Shown here in pieces: positions 30,260 through 43,751 of a DNA stretch of 64,000 nucleotides. The stretch spans positions 45,795,678 through 45,859,677 of the forward strand of contig NC_080425.1 in NCBI RefSeq assembly GCF_029873635.1. The letters run 5' to 3'. Under the pieces are notes generated by a model. It had not been told where the DNA came from. It worked only from the letters and a program-made list of their open reading frames with translations, and made no database searches. The DNA comes from Malania oleifera. Taxonomy: Eukaryota > Streptophyta > Magnoliopsida > Santalales > Ximeniaceae. Each line of letters starts with the position of its first letter. The stretch's first letter is position 1. The position numbers and the translations under genes were made by a program.

Positions 30260-30496
30260 TGTTGGAGCAGCTCTCGTTGCCTTGTGGAGTATTATTTGTT
30301 GAATGCATTTGGTGTTCTGTGTTTCGGTTTTGTTAATGGTTATTTAGTCATTTGGTATTATTATTATTTCATCTTTGTGAGTTAGGGTATTATGGTCAAT
30401 AGCATTATACTTAAAAACCATATATTATAAATGGAGGGTGAGATCTATAATTGAAGTTATATTTTCCATTTTACTCGATTAACATGGTATCACAGC
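30260..30496 (+). mobile_element. Small Copia LTR and PBS remnant
   Basis: TGTTGGAGC at 30260 to TTAACA at 30484 (about 225 bp), immediately followed by TGGTATCACAGC at 30485-30496. The latter is one base off the initiator-Met PBS TGGTATCAGAGC. LTR size and the terminus followed by PBS fit small plant Copia elements such as the Ale/Retrofit group. The internal region is not recognisable and no second LTR was found. Confidence 0.5.
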
Positions 30497-32068
30497 ATGA
30501 TTTTGAAACCTAAACCCTTATCGTCATCAGTGCCATGAAAATTGAAGTCAAACCCTAGATTTTCTACTTGTCTACCATCATATTAGAATTTTTAGCAGCA
30601 CACTGGTCTTAGAAAACAATTAGTAATTGTCAGAAGTTGGATCAATCTCTAGAAATTTCAGAGGCGACATTGCTAATTAGGAACACAAATCCATTATAGA
30701 TTTTGCAAAAACAACACTATAGTCACCACGTATTGTTTGGCCCCCATTTCAGGCAGTGCCCGAGCGCACCCTTGCACGCCAGTCGAAGGTTGCCAAGGCC
30801 CCAAGGGCCCCTATGTTGGTGCGTGAAGCTGCTTTCAAGCATGTGTTTTAGCTTGAATTTATCCAGTAATGCTCAAATCCCTTTGTAAACATATTAATGG
30901 AGTATTTTTTGGTGATGTTTTTTTTGTTGAAAGATCTCACCTTTTTTCTTACCTAGTTTATTGGGTCTAAAGTTGTAGGATATGTTGTGTTTTTGATTCA
31001 ATGCTCTTAATCCTTCCGTAGTGTAGATACCTAATTTTGTCTGGATTTAAAATTTAGTGGGAAATAAAAAGTCTAATTGGAGTTCCTCTTCCCTTTCTTT
31101 AAACCTCTATTCATAAATTTCAAGTTTGAACACTCAATTGCACTTTTAAGACATAATTAAGCCTCATTTGAGTTAATTGAAGAGTTATTGGATGAGCTCA
31201 TATTCTACAAGAGCTTCTTCTTTTTGTCAAAAGCTCTACTTAGCGTCACTAGGAAGGGTTACCTTGCTCTAAAAGAGCCTTTTGGTAATTAGACGTTTGG
31301 GAGCTAGCCACCATTCTCCCCTATAAAAATGATGTGATGGCACTTGCAAGACAAATGTCCACTCCCAAAGAGAGAAGAAGGGAGAGCAAGCTTGAGAGGA
31401 GCAAAGGAAGGAGGATAAAAGAAGAGAAAGAGGAGAAAAAGACAAGAAAGCTTAAGCCTTGGAGATTGAAGATTCAAGTTAAGAGAAGGAAAATATAGTC
31501 CCAAGGTAAAAGAAGCCAAAACCTCAAAGAAGATCAAGGTAAGTCTTTTATTCTCCAACTCTTCTTAACATGATTTCATGATTTTAAACATGCATGAATA
31601 ATGAGACTTCATAATCATGTAATTTGGTGACCAAGGTGAGATTTTCATACTTTCTCCATGCATAGGATAAAACTGCAATTTTTCTCACCATTGTTGTGGT
31701 AACTTCTAAATTTTAGGGTTTGAATGCACATGAATCGATCATCAAAGCATGCTTAAGGATATTTGTAATTTAAGATAAGTTTGTCTATGTTTGAAATGAA
31801 AATCAAGGTAAAGCATAGTTTTTAGGTCATATGTGTGTTTAAAAGCTGGAAAAGATTTAAAATAGCATGAAAATGTAGAGAGAAATATAATGGAGAGGGC
31901 TTTTGGTGTTTTGCTAGGCAGAAAAAAGGAGAGGAGAGATTGAAAAAAAAATTACTTTTATATGCATGGAACATTGAAAGGGCGTAAAATAGGTCAAGGT
32001 TCATAGTGTCTAAATAGCTGGAGAAAATAAATTAAAAAAGCCCTAAAACAACCCAAATTTGGCCATAG
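30497..32068. other. Intergenic region without recognised gene
   Basis: No coding region I can support. 30700-30890 holds a short GC-richer patch. 31320-31530 is strikingly purine-rich on the plus strand (repeated GAGAAG/AGGAG) and ends in GGTAAGT at about 31537, so it could be a transcribed leader with a splice donor, but no downstream exon was recognised. The last five bases (CATAG, 32064-32068) are the left TSD of solo LTR D. Confidence 0.5.
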
Positions 32069-32522
32069 TGTTGACTTTTTGAGTCCGATCTCTGTTTTGA
32101 TGCCGACGAAATACAATGAACTTATGTGTATATTTAGCATGTGAACATGTTCATATTTGAGATCACACATAAAGGACAGGGAAATGGAATCCAAGACGGA
32201 TCTTAAAGCTTATTTCGTGTGGTATATTCCATGGACGACAGATGAGTAAAAGAAGAAAGAAGACAGTTAATTTTTATTGTAATTGCATTTGATTTTTTGG
32301 TCTGTAATATTATGGTTTGTAATAACTGCATCTCAAAATGACGACAGTCTGATCGCAGGGATCCAAACCTGACCTTAGGGGACCCAACCTAAACTCAAAT
32401 CTTTTTTCTTAAAAGCTAAAACTCATATAAAGGTTTTTAAAATAATTTAAGGTCAAAAACAAGGTTTGCAAAGACTTCGGTCAACCGACGTTGGATTTTT
32501 GGGCTTAATTTAAAAGCCCAGT

Positions 32523-34712
32523 TATTGACTTTTTGAGTCCGATCTCTGTTTTGATGCTGACAAAACACCAGTATCTTATTTGTGTTTAAGTATGTGAACA
32601 TGTATAAATTCTAGCACACATGAGATCAAGAGACTTAGAAGCCAGAAGAAACTCCAAGATCATATGTATTTGGTGCATTCCATGAAGACACACAAGTAAA
32701 AAGATTGAAGACATTTGTTCTTATTGTAAAATGCATTTTGTTTTATATTTTGGGTTTGTAATATTTGCATATCATGCATAATAAGAATTAAATGTTCAAA
32801 GGCTATAGTCTGACCGTAGGGATCCAAACCTGACCTTAGGGGACCCAATCTAAACTAAAACCTTTTTCTTAAAAGCTAAAACTCATAAAAAGGTTTTTAA
32901 AATAACTTAAAGTCAAAAATAGGATTCGCAAAGATTTTGGTTGACCGACATTAGTTTTTTGGGCTTAATTTAAAAGCCCAATCAACCAAACCCTTCCAGA
33001 ATAAATTAGCTAAGTCGACCGAACAGATTGTATGCCAGAACGTCAAAAGTTTGACTAAGCCTCGGTTGACCAACCGATTGGCGTTATAAACGCTTCGGTC
33101 GATCGAACGGGTTAGAGTCAAATATTTGACTTGTCCCGGTCGACCGACCAATTTTTGAACTAATCGTCTACGGTCAACCGAACCTTGAAAGTGACTTTTT
33201 CTATTGCCCTTAGCCGACTGAAGCTTTAGGTCAAAATTGCTTCTGTCGATCGAAATTCAAATTTCAGTAGACCGAACCTTTCTTCAGGTGACCGAAGGCT
33301 CGAGAAATTTCCTGGCTTAGCCAACCGAACCCTTCCCTCAGTCAACCGAAGTAGTTCTTAACTTCAAATTCTTTGTGAATGTTCGGGCGACAGGCCTCAG
33401 CCTCGGTCGACCGAACCTCTCTGGTTGGCCAATTTTTACCGAGGTTAAACAAGAGTTAATTTTTATTAAACTTAATTAAACTTTTCCAAAATCCTCAATA
33501 TGTCCCCAATGGTCATATTTTCACCCAACTCTATATATATCCCTTCATAATTCTTAATTAGTAAGATGAATAGTTAGAAAATCCTCTCAAATTTTATATA
33601 ATTTTTTTCATCTTCTTGAGCTTTATTGTACATACTCTCTTACACTCTATTGTTTCAAAATCATTTTGAAGAGAGCGTCTGATTAATTCCTTTACATTTT
33701 TTAGTTGCAAGTTCTTTGCATTTGAAGGTTGTTGAATAGGAACATTTATTTTGGGCATACGTTTTTGTAAAGCTTTCTATTCTCACTTGTTATTATTTAT
33801 TGAAAACCTTTTTGAGAGCGAGCTTATAAGTTTCTCCACATATTTACTTGTTAAATGTTTTTGGAGAAATACTTTCTGATTTGAAAACCCTTTGTGCACA
33901 TAGACTTCAAACGCTTGTATTTTGATTGTACAAAATCATTTAAAAAGAAAAAACCCTAAATTCTCCTACACTTCACTTGAAAACATTTTTGGAGAAAAAT
34001 ATTTTATTAGGGTTAAATTGTTGAGTCATTATCATACATACATACAAATATATATATATATACACTTACTCAAAGATTGCAAAAGTTATTTTAAGAAAAT
34101 CACATATCTCACTTGAGCATAAATCCTTATCATACGTGAGTGTATTGAGCATATTGTTGTACATCATCAGCTTAGTTTAGAAGCACATTTGTTTGTACAT
34201 AAAAATTATTTGATTATCTGTTATATTCCCAACGTGTGGTCAGAAGAAGGAGACTAGCCCTGTGAATAGTCCCGAATTGCTCAGACTCGGTTAGGTGAGC
34301 ATCAGATTGATTCAGATCCGGTTAGGAGAACTAGGTGCACCAGCCTGTAAGGTGTTGTAAATGGTGTTGCTCCACTCGTGAAGTGAGCAATTAGTGGAAT
34401 CCTCGTAGGCAGTATTGGCCAAACCCTGATAACATATTGTGTGTGCACTTTGTAATTTTGTAATTTATTTTTCGCACCTATATGTTATTGTTTAATGCTT
34501 AGATTATTTTACATATGCACTTTGAATGATTGTGAATTACTGAGAATAGCTTATTTGTTTTACTATCTGCTCAGTAATCTATCTATTGAATTGGTATGTG
34601 TTTTAGATAGACCCTAGGTTGTGGTATACTGTTGTTGGATTAGTTATGCCTAGGAAGAATTAATTTTAAATTTCCAATTCACCCTTATCTTGGGAATACA
34701 CCAATTCCAACA
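32523..34712 (+). repeat. 5' LTR of Sirevirus C
   Basis: 2,190 bp. It starts TATTGACTTTTTGAGTCCGA (TG mutated to TA) and ends CCAATTCCAACA. GTCGACC array about 32938-33420; MSA-like box CCCAATGGTCA at 33505-33515 (one change, CG to TG, from the consensus); TATATATAT at 33532-33540. A short TA microsatellite lies near 34050. Confidence 0.88.
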
Positions 34713-34767
34713 AATTGGTATTAGAGCCTCATTGCACTAGGCTTAAACATTTTTGCAAAAGATCACA
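34713..34767 (+). other. PBS and leader of Sirevirus C
   Basis: TGGTATTAGAGCC at 34716-34728 follows the LTR after three bases. It is the initiator-Met PBS with the same C to T change as in S1. About 40 bp of leader precede the gag ATG. Confidence 0.85.
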
Positions 34768-35860
34768 ATGACTCAAATTGGTGTATCTTCATTCAGTGAG
34801 GGACAGACACCTACTAGGCCTTCTATATTTTGTGGCGTCAATTACATCCACTGAAAAATTAGAATGAGCATATTTATAAAATCAATGGATTGGATGGCCT
34901 GGAGGGTGATTGTTAATGGAATTCGTGTGTCCTTTGATGAAAATGATATTAAGTTAATGCATGTGAATTTATATGCCACGAACATGTTATATCTTGCATT
35001 AGATTCTAATGTTTTTCTTGAGATCATGGCATGTAAGAGTGCACAAGAAATCTGAGATGAACTCGAAAGGAAATATGGAGAATCCCAAGAGAATGAGACC
35101 ACCACTTAGGAACTGGTAAATGATAGGGCAATTGCATTACCAAATAGAGAGGTATATGATCTCAGCCTCTATAGATGATTCCGTTGCTGAATTCTGTGAT
35201 ATATCATATGCTGAATTATCTATTGAATCTTATGATAGTTTTGTTAATGTATGCGATGATTCTTATGAAAAATTTTGTGATATAACTTATGATGAGTCAT
35301 CTATTGTTTCTGGTGATATTAATGCATGCAATGATTCATATGATAATGATTATAATAATTCCTGTGATGAATCACGTGCCGAATTGATAAATGAAAACAT
35401 ACCTTCGTGTGAACAACTGGAAAATGTTTTATAAAAAATGCATAAATTTCTAGTTAGGCTGTTTAAACAGAAGACAATCTTGAAAAAGGAAAACAAAAGG
35501 TTGGCTAAACAATTAGGAGATTTAAAAGAATATCATCTATCCTAGAAAAGAGAAAAATTAGGAAGGTTCTAAAAATCACTTGCTTAGAAGGAAAAATGGA
35601 AAATGATTTTGAATCAACATCCAAGGTTGCAAGTGAGAAGATTAGTTCAATTAAATTCTTAGGAATCAAAAGAAATAATTCTTTCAAAGAGGGTTCCTAT
35701 TATAAGTCCCACTGTCATAAAAATGCCTCATTGAGCAAAAATAGAACAAATAAGCATGATCCCTCATAGATATACAAAATTTGCTTATGTCGAAAAATGA
35801 AATGGCACATTCGGCTCACTTGTCCATCAAAAAGTGCCAGAAGCTTAGATAAGGAAATGA
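34768..35860 (+). pseudogene. gag of Sirevirus C, broken
   Basis: Starts MTQIGVSSFSEGQTPTRPS, clearly homologous to the S1 gag start. Codon 29 is TGA (34852-34854), exactly as in S1, and an ATG follows at 34864. The domain continues SMDWMAWRVIVNG and NMLYLALDSN to about 35055, then a stop. 35120-35434 is a highly acidic segment with repeated Cys-Asp-x-Ser-Tyr units. Later there are Lys/Glu-rich coil remnants and a distorted zinc knuckle (ICLCRKMKWHIRLTC) near 35770-35815. Many stops. No pol sequence follows. Confidence 0.75.
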
Positions 35861-37215
35861 TGTGGGTAATTATGGAGGCTAATCCCATAGGATAAGAGGA
35901 AGGAAGGGTTCCAATAGAAATTAAATAATTATTCTTCCTTAGAGCATAGGAATAGCTATAAGGGGTTGTGATGACTTTAGGCTTGGGAAGTGGGGCATGC
36001 TTAAAATCCCAAATCTTAGTATATTCACTGTACACTATTATCATACTAAGATTCTTAGAAGGGAGTTCAGCCAAAATAAAGATTCAAGTTATATTTATCC
36101 TATCCGAACTTATACATTAATATCATAGTGATTGGGTAAAATATGAAAACATTGGCCACAGAATACTAAAGTAAAATCCACTTCCAAATGGTCATGACAT
36201 CTTTGCTAGGTAAATAATTCTTAAAGCTTAACCCATGCCTAAATGTGGATATCCTAAGTTAAGCATATTTTTGTCCATTGCACAAGTTTGGTTTTAGGGA
36301 ATTCATCATATATTGTTTTACCATCTAACCCTAAGCCTATCCTTAAATATAAAAGCCTTATCAAATATTGGTCATCACTTTAGGCTTAAGCACTAATGAT
36401 CATTGGTCCCTATTTTAACTAGTGCTTACTTAAAGACATCCTTCCATAACCAAAATTAGAGGTAACCATTAAGGGATTCTAGTTTCATTGATTAATCAAA
36501 ATATTCCCTTTTGTGCTTAAAATATAAAAATCTTCTAATTTTGGTTCACCATCTCCTCCATAAGATCTCCTTACCAAACCATGATCATATTTGGTAAGGT
36601 TTCACCCATTCTTTGGTTTGTATCCTTGCTCCTCTATGTGATCATATCTAAAGGATACTTTCCATTCTCTAAAGAGCGTTGTTCACAATATTCATATACT
36701 CCTAAATGCTATTTGCCCAATCTGTCTGGACATATCCGCTTCCATGAAAATATTTTGAATAATGTCCACTCATAATAAATATTCTTTTGAACTCAATAAT
36801 AATTTTATTATTAAGAGCATTTAAATTATCTTCACTAGCTCTCAAACTTTAAATCAAATAATTTAAAGTTTCATCTTCGTGAATTAAGTTAAATAGCTAA
36901 TATGATTGCTATAGGTTTCAACATATATGAAAATGCAAAAACTAAGAAACATATGCATGAACATTAAGAAAGAAGAGCCATTTGATATTATGTTTCTCAC
37001 ACGTACTAAGATTCATAAGAAAAGAGGCAGACATAGGCTTATCACCTTAACGAATATTCATTGTGACTTTTTGGTCTGATTAGCCTAAAGCATTCATCGT
37101 CAAGCTTAAACCATCAAAAATCTTAAAAATCTTGGCTAATGGAATTAGAAAAATTATGAAAAAGGCATAAGACAAAGATAATGCGTAACTCAGGGGGAGC
37201 ATTACTCTTTATTAT
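35861..37215 (+). other. Noncoding internal region of Sirevirus C, left part
   Basis: No protease, integrase or RT motif in any frame that I can find. The sequence is A+T-rich and ends ACTCAGGGGGAGCATTAC, the motif that follows pol in the other Sireviruses here. ATTAT at 37211-37215 is the left TSD of Gypsy element T. Confidence 0.6.
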
Positions 37216-38924
37216 TGTAATGACCTCCTTCTCTAGTCATTTAATAAAACATAATAAATAAAATAGTTAACCCGAACCCGTGGGTAACGGGGACACCTGT
37301 CATACACAGCGGAACCTAGGCAGTAGTAAATATAAATCACATTCTCAAAACCATAGAATACATAATACCAGAGTCAATTATAATCCATCACGTTCTGTAT
37401 TATATCCAATCACAAAAATACCCAAAACCACCAAAAAGTATTTCCTAGGATCCTACAACAAAACCCATTGATCCTAGAACAACACTTAGCCTCCTAGCGG
37501 GGTAACTCAATAAACTCAACAGTGGCCACGACCCGCCTGTCCTTCTGGGTTTCCTGAAAATTATTTAATATTTGGGGGTGAGATACTTGTCAGTAAGGGA
37601 AAATAAACTAAATACAGTTATGTGGCAATATGAATACTTAATGATAATATAGATATACAGTACAATCTTCATACTCGAAAACATTCATCGTTTAATAATT
37701 GCAAAAACGTATACTTTCATATTTCAAATACATTATACTAATCTTAGTTGTCTGGTACAGTTAATAATACTAAAAACATATCCAGGATGAATAGCTAACT
37801 GATGTCATGTATTACCTCCCATGGCGGATTGTGCAGCCCGAAGGCGGGACCTGACAATGGCAGGCCGACCACTGCGCAGTAAAAAATGTCTATAAGTACG
37901 ATGGGCCCACCACACCCTGGTCTGGACTTCTAGGTGGATGTCTACACTCTACATAGAAAGTCACATCGATTATTCGTCTCCCACCCCCTCGTGGGGTGGT
38001 TAGCAATCTAAACATAGATATCCGATCTATAAGCTACGGTACCGTGCTCCTGAAACTGAACTAAACTAACATCCGGGTTCTGATAACATATAGTACATGA
38101 TAATATAAAATTTAACATAAATAGATTGATAGAATTTCTATAATTTCATAAATACGGCCTTACGCCAAACATTTCATAAATACAGCCTCGCGTCGAAATT
38201 ATACATAAAACATGGCCTCCCGCCGACTATCAATCATGACCTTGCATTGAATTTCTTATACATATCATTTTGAATAATAAATCAATTAACGTGTAATTTC
38301 AACATCATTTTGTACTGTAATATTTCATATTCTTGAAAACATGCTTCATTCGTAACATAGTCATATCATAATACTTCTCACGTAAAATAATATTCATGCC
38401 ACACATTTACTGTATAAAACCATACTTTATATTCCAAAATCATAATTTCTGGCATCTCATACATATATATACATTTCAATATAATAGCAGTATTTTCCCC
38501 AAATGTGCATTTCCTTCATAATATACAAATATAATACATACTTTCCTAAAAATAAATTTATTGATAAATAATAATAATACGCATGGAAAATGACTGCTTT
38601 AGTTTATTCCCTTACCTGACACTGAAAGAAACCCCCTAAAATTTCCAGTCTTGCACTCGTAGGGTTCCCCGTTCAACTCCCTGAAAACAATAACTTGCAG
38701 AACTAAACTTCGATATTTTCACATGAATATCATTTTCTATAACTACAGTAGGACCAAATTTGGCATAAAAAGCCTTACCTCAACTTAGAGATGAATTTTG
38801 ACTAGCTTCCACCAACAATCTGCTCCGATAGATTTGGAGAGAATTTCCCTAGGAGCGTCGTGGTGGCCGCAGATCATCGATCTGGCAACTAATGGAGCCG
38901 AAATTGAGGAGAGAGGAACCAAAG

Positions 38925-38928
<4 letters not shown>

Positions 38929-38980
<52 letters not shown>
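38929..38980. repeat. (AG)26 microsatellite in LTR of T
   Basis: Uninterrupted AG repeat of about 52 bp. The same position of the partner LTR (50946-51015) and of solo LTR I (as CT, 45587-45631) also carries one. Confidence 0.95.
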
Positions 38981-38982
<2 letters not shown>

Positions 38983-39027
38983 ATTTTTTCTTAATTTTGT
39001 GCGTTTAAATATGGGCTTTTGATATTT

Positions 39028-39232
39028 ATAAGGCTGGATTCGTCGATAAGACACATCACCTCGTCAATGAGTCTGTGGAAAGTTCGTCGATGAACTTGCA
39101 CCTTCGTCGACAAATTTCAGACTTCCAAAAATCCTCTCTTTATATCTTCTCATCGACGAAACTTGTCTTTGTCGAAGAGGCCCTCTTGTACCCTCGTCGA
39201 CGAATACCCTGTGTTCGTCGACGAGGACCTAG
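39028..39232. repeat. TCGTCGACGA array, 3' LTR of T
   Basis: About ten intact or decayed copies, such as TTCGTCGATGAA, CCTTCGTCGACAAA, CCTCGTCGACGAAT and TTCGTCGACGAGGA. Confidence 0.8.
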
Positions 39233-39343
39233 TGAACTCCCTTGGTTAATACTCCCAAAGTGCAATGTTTGCCTGCTTCTGTTACCGTTTCCATTTCCCT
39301 TTATCTCTATTTAGATACCATTATTATTATTTGGGTCATTACA

Positions 39344-39357
39344 TTCTCCTCTCCTTA
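39344..39357 (-). other. PPT of Gypsy T
   Basis: On the minus strand AAGGAGAGGAGAA lies directly against the 3' LTR, which fixes the transcription direction as right to left. Confidence 0.8.
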
Positions 39358-39632
39358 TAAAATTTTGTCCTCGAAATTTACTATTCATATAATTCATCAT
39401 CCCTTAATTGGCAAAATGGTCTACTTATTTTATTACTTACCCTCACTTATGGCGGAGGAATACCGTGGTTACATTTCAAGTCCTGAGAGATTACATAAAC
39501 CAAAATAAAATTCCCCCAAAACTAAAATATCACTTACTACTAGAGTATTACATGTACCTGCAAAAGAAACATTACATATTTACTCATATTTCTTAATCAC
39601 ATATGGACTTCTTGGAATAATTGTGGGTATTT

Positions 39633-42600
39633 CTATCTGATATGCTCCTTGAGCTCCCAAGAAGCCTTTTCTATTGCATGATTCCTCCATAGAACCTTTA
39701 CTAGAGGAATCTTCTTATTACGTAGTTCCTGTTCCTTTCTGTCCAGAATCTGCACAGGTACCTCCTCATAGACTAGCGAATCACTGAGTTCTAACTCACC
39801 ATAACTGATAATATGAGAAGGATTTGGGACGTATTTCCTTAACAAGGATATGTGGAATACGTCATGCATCCTGGATAGTGTAGGTGGCAAAGTTAGCCTG
39901 TAGGCAACCGGTCCCACTTTCTCTAAAATCTTAAACGGACCGATAAACCTAGGGCTAAGTTTACCCTTTCTACCAAACCTCATAACTCCTTTTAACAGAG
40001 CTATCTTCAAAAATACATGGTCACCAATATAGAATTCCAAATTCCTGTGGCGATTATCGACATAACTCTTCTGTCGGCTCTGAGCTGCATTAATTCTATC
40101 CTTAATGAGCCGAACCTTATCATACGCCTACTGTACCAGCTCTAGTCCTACAACTCGCCGCTTACCCATCTCATCCCAATACAAAGGAGATCGACATCTC
40201 CTATCGTACAGTGCCTCAAACGGTGCCATACTAATGCTGACCTGAAAACTGTTATTATACGCGAATTCTACCAGTAATATGAACTGAGTCCAACTACCCC
40301 CAAAATCTAATACACATGCTCGGAGCATATCTTCTAGTATCTGTATCGTCGTTTTAGTCTGCCCGTCTGAGTGAGGATGGAATGCTATGCTAAACGATAG
40401 CTGAGACCTTAGAGCTTATTGCAAACTTCTCCAAAACCGTGAAGTGAAACGCGGGTCTCGATCTGACACAATAGATACAGGCACTCCATGAGAACTAACT
40501 ATCTCCTAAAGGTAAATCTCCACTAAATGGTTGAGGGAATAGCTAATCTTGATAGGGAGGAAATGGGCGGTCTTAGTCAATCGATCTACTATCACCCAAA
40601 TCGCATTCTGGCCATGCAATGTCGACGGCAGCCCTAAAACGAAGCCCATGGATATATGATCCCATTTCCACTCTGGGATAAATAACGGCTGCAACTGACC
40701 TGCTGACCTTTGGTGCTCAGCTTTTACCTACTGGCACGTCAAGCACTAGGCTACATACTCGACAATTTCTCTCTTCATACCACTCCACCAATAAAACTCT
40801 CGTAGATCCCTGTACATTTTTGTACTATCAGGATGAACTGTATACAAAGATCTGTGAGCCTCATCCAAAATAGTCTTCCTAATGTCAGTATCGGCAAGAA
40901 AATATAATCAGGAATGAAACCGCAAAGCTCTGTCATCTACAATATTGAATTCCTCTCCCTGACCACTCTGCACTCTGTCCATCACCTCTACTAATTCTGG
41001 GTCTTCTTTCTGGGCAGCTTTAATTCTTTCCTGTAGAGTAGGTTGTACCACTAGGCTGGCGATACATACTGGAGGATCACTCTCTACCAACTCTATGCTG
41101 AGTCTCTCTAGATCCATTATGATCGGATGTTGAATCTCAATAGCTGCCATCGCTGGTATCGCAGACTTCCTGCTCAACGCATCAGCTACCACATTTGCTT
41201 TTCCTGGGTGATAATTGATGGTACAATCAAAATCTTTAATCAACTCTAACCACCTTTTCTGTCTCATATTCAATTCCTTATGAGTGAAAAAATACTTTAA
41301 ACTCTTGTGGTCGGAGAAAATCTCACACTGTTCGCCGTACAGGTAGTGCCTCCAAATCTTCAATGCGTGTACCATGCAGCCAATTCAAGATCATGGGTAG
41401 GGTAGTTCTTCTCATATTCTTTCAACTGTCTGGACGCATACGCCACCACCCTACCCTACTACATCAATACACAGCCAAGTCCCTTCAAGGACATGTCACT
41501 GTAGATAGTATAACCCTCACTTGCAAATGGGATAATCAGTACCAGTGCTGTGACTAGTCTTTGCTTCAATACCAGAAAAATTTGCTCGCAGTTGTTGTCC
41601 CATTCAAATCTAGCATTCTTCCTAGTCAGTCATGTCAGAGGCCCTGATAATGCTGAGAATCCCTCAACAAAATGACGGTAATATCCAACTAACCCCGAGA
41701 AACTCCTGATCTCCCAAACGTTCCTCGGTCTAGCCCAATTCACTACCGCCTCAATTTTACTAGGATCCATAAAAATTCCATTTCCTGAGATAACATGACC
41801 AAAAAACACAACTTTCTTGAGCCAGAAGTCGCATTTGCTGAACTTTGCATACAACTTCTTCTCCCCAAGCATCTGCAAAAACTGCCTCAAATGTATCTCG
41901 TGCTCCTCATAGCTCCTCGAATAGACCAGTACATCGTCAATAAAAATAACCACAAACTGATCTAAACATGGATGAAAAATCCTATTCATCAAATCCATAA
42001 ATATCGCAGGAGCATTCGTCAGACCAAATGAAATAACAAGGAACTCGTAATGCCCATATTTGGTCATGAAATCCGTCTTCGATACATCTTTTGCTCTCAC
42101 CTTTACTTGATGGTAGCCTGACCTGAGGTCGATCTTAGAGTATACCCGTGTACCCTGAAGCTGGTCAAACAAATCATCGATACGGGATAAAGGATACTTG
42201 TTCTTGATGGTCACTTTATTAATCTCCCTGTAGTCTATGCACATCCTCATAGACCCGTCTTTTTTCTTCATGAATAGAACTGGAGCTCCCCACGGTGATA
42301 CACTAGGTTGTATGAAGCTCTTATCAAGCAAATCCTGTGACTGATCTTTCAGTTCTGCCAACTCTACTGGCGCCATTCGATACGGTGCTTTAGAGATTGG
42401 CACTGTACCTGGAAGTAGATCAATGGAAAAATCTACCCCACGATCAGGTGGCAAACTCGACAATTCATCTAGAAACACATCAGTAAACTCCTTTACTATT
42501 GGCGTGCTGGTGTGCTTCACTTCATTCCCTGTTGTTTCTTTCACGAAGGCTACAAATCCCTGACAACCTCTTAGAAGTAGCTTCCTCGCCTGAACTGCTG

Positions 42601-42694
42601 AAACCATTTGAGGTAAAGATTGCACTCGTGACCTTATAAATATGAATTCTAGCCTTCTTGGCAGTTTAGAAATTACTTCTCTCGCATGGCCTTC
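39633..42694 (-). pseudogene. Gypsy pol of T: RT, RNase H, integrase, chromodomain
   Basis: Read from 42694 down. RT (41630-42625): [46 protein letters not shown] and the catalytic [10 protein letters not shown] break near 41375-41630 precedes RNase H (40908-41375) with [20 protein letters not shown] and [18 protein letters not shown]. Integrase: a zinc-finger remnant about 40700-40900 and core pieces 40506-40694 (WDHISMGFVLGLP, VDRLTKTAHFLP) and 40128-40328 (EFAYNNSFQ, LYDRRCRSPLYW), separated by stops. The last part (39633-40040) has LSPRFIGPFKILEKVGPVAY and ends with VKVLWRNHAIEKASWELKEH, a chromodomain-like motif thought to guide chromovirus integration. Solo LTR H cuts the frame at 42695. 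Confidence 0.9.
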
Positions 42695-43023
42695 TGTTGA
42701 CCTGATTAGTCACACCCAGTTTTGATTATGACAAATACTCTTGGTACTAATGGTTGTACTAATAATTGTATGCAGGTTCACCTTGTGCGCGCTTCAGGAC
42801 TAAAAGACTTATCATGATGGTGTATGGTGTTCATGCCGATGAATAAAGAATCTTGAGCTGCATTTTTATTTATTATTCAGTTTCTTCATTCTAGGATGTA
42901 TTTTTATTTTGGACTGTACACCCATATGGCTTGTAATAATTTGCATCATGCATGATAGGTAGGTATGCTCAAATTGACCTTAGTTGGACTTTAGGTTCCT
43001 TCACGGACCATAGAAAGACCTTA

Positions 43024-43650
43024 GGGAACACCCTTCGGTTGACATTCGGTTGACCGACACTGAATTTTTTTGGTGTCTTCAAAACGATCGAGAAATAACC
43101 CTAGGACACTCACTATTGCACATGCATGTGTTAAAATTTTGAATAGGGTGTTTGTTACATGAAATAGGACCAAAATGCACACATTGTGCATTTTCAGTCG
43201 ACCAACCTTGGCAGTTCATTCTGCCTCAATCGACCGAATCCGTCCTGGGTCAACAATTTGACCTCAGCCCGGTCGACCGAACCCCATAGTTCATTTGTGC
43301 CCTGGTCAATCGAACCTAGGTCCAGGTCAACAGTTGACCAAGGTTCTGGTTGACCGAACTAGGTAGTTCAAAGAGCCCCAATCAACCGAAACCTCCCTGA
43401 GTCAACATTTTGACCATTTGGTCGACTGAGCCCTCTTTGTACTCCAACTACCTAGTTGACTGAGGGTCTTCGGGAGAAATCCCAACGGTTTGGTCGACCA
43501 AACCAGCTAGGTCAAAATGGCCCGGTCGACTGAACCTCAGAAATTTGAAAAATCGCCTTCTCCTCGTCAATCGAGCCTTTTGTTCAAAATCCATCTAGTC
43601 GACCGAACTATATGAGACCTGGTCGACCGAAACATTTCTGGTCGACTAGA
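43024..43650. repeat. GGTCGACCGAAC array in LTR H
   Basis: The longest array of this type in the window: some 20 units over about 630 bp, several intact (for example CCGGTCGACCGAACC near 43270) and others with CG to TG or CA changes. Confidence 0.85.
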
Positions 43651-43751
43651 CCTCTCGGGTTGCCCTGACTTTTACCGCGGTTAAACACATTTTAAACAGG
43701 GTTAATTATTTTAAAATGATTTAAAACTTTCCTAATAATGCCCAATAGGTC

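Larger units (their letters stand above)
37216..39343 (-). repeat. 3' LTR of Gypsy T
   Basis: 2,128 bp; ends TGTAATGACC and GGTCATTACA are inverted copies of each other. It contains 25-30 bp tandem units with a GGCGTAAGGCCGT-type core on the minus strand (about 38150-38265), an (AG)n tract at 38929-38980, and a TCGTCGACGA array (39028-39232). Confidence 0.92.

Noticed and set aside
30703..30888. Short GC-richer open frame downstream of RPL3
   Set aside because: No homology recognised, no splice or promoter context.
38785..39054. Open frame with a long Arg-Glu or Leu-Ser run
   Set aside because: It is translation of the (AG)n/(CT)n microsatellite in the LTR of T; the equivalents at 45551-45913 and 50854-51086 are rejected for the same reason.
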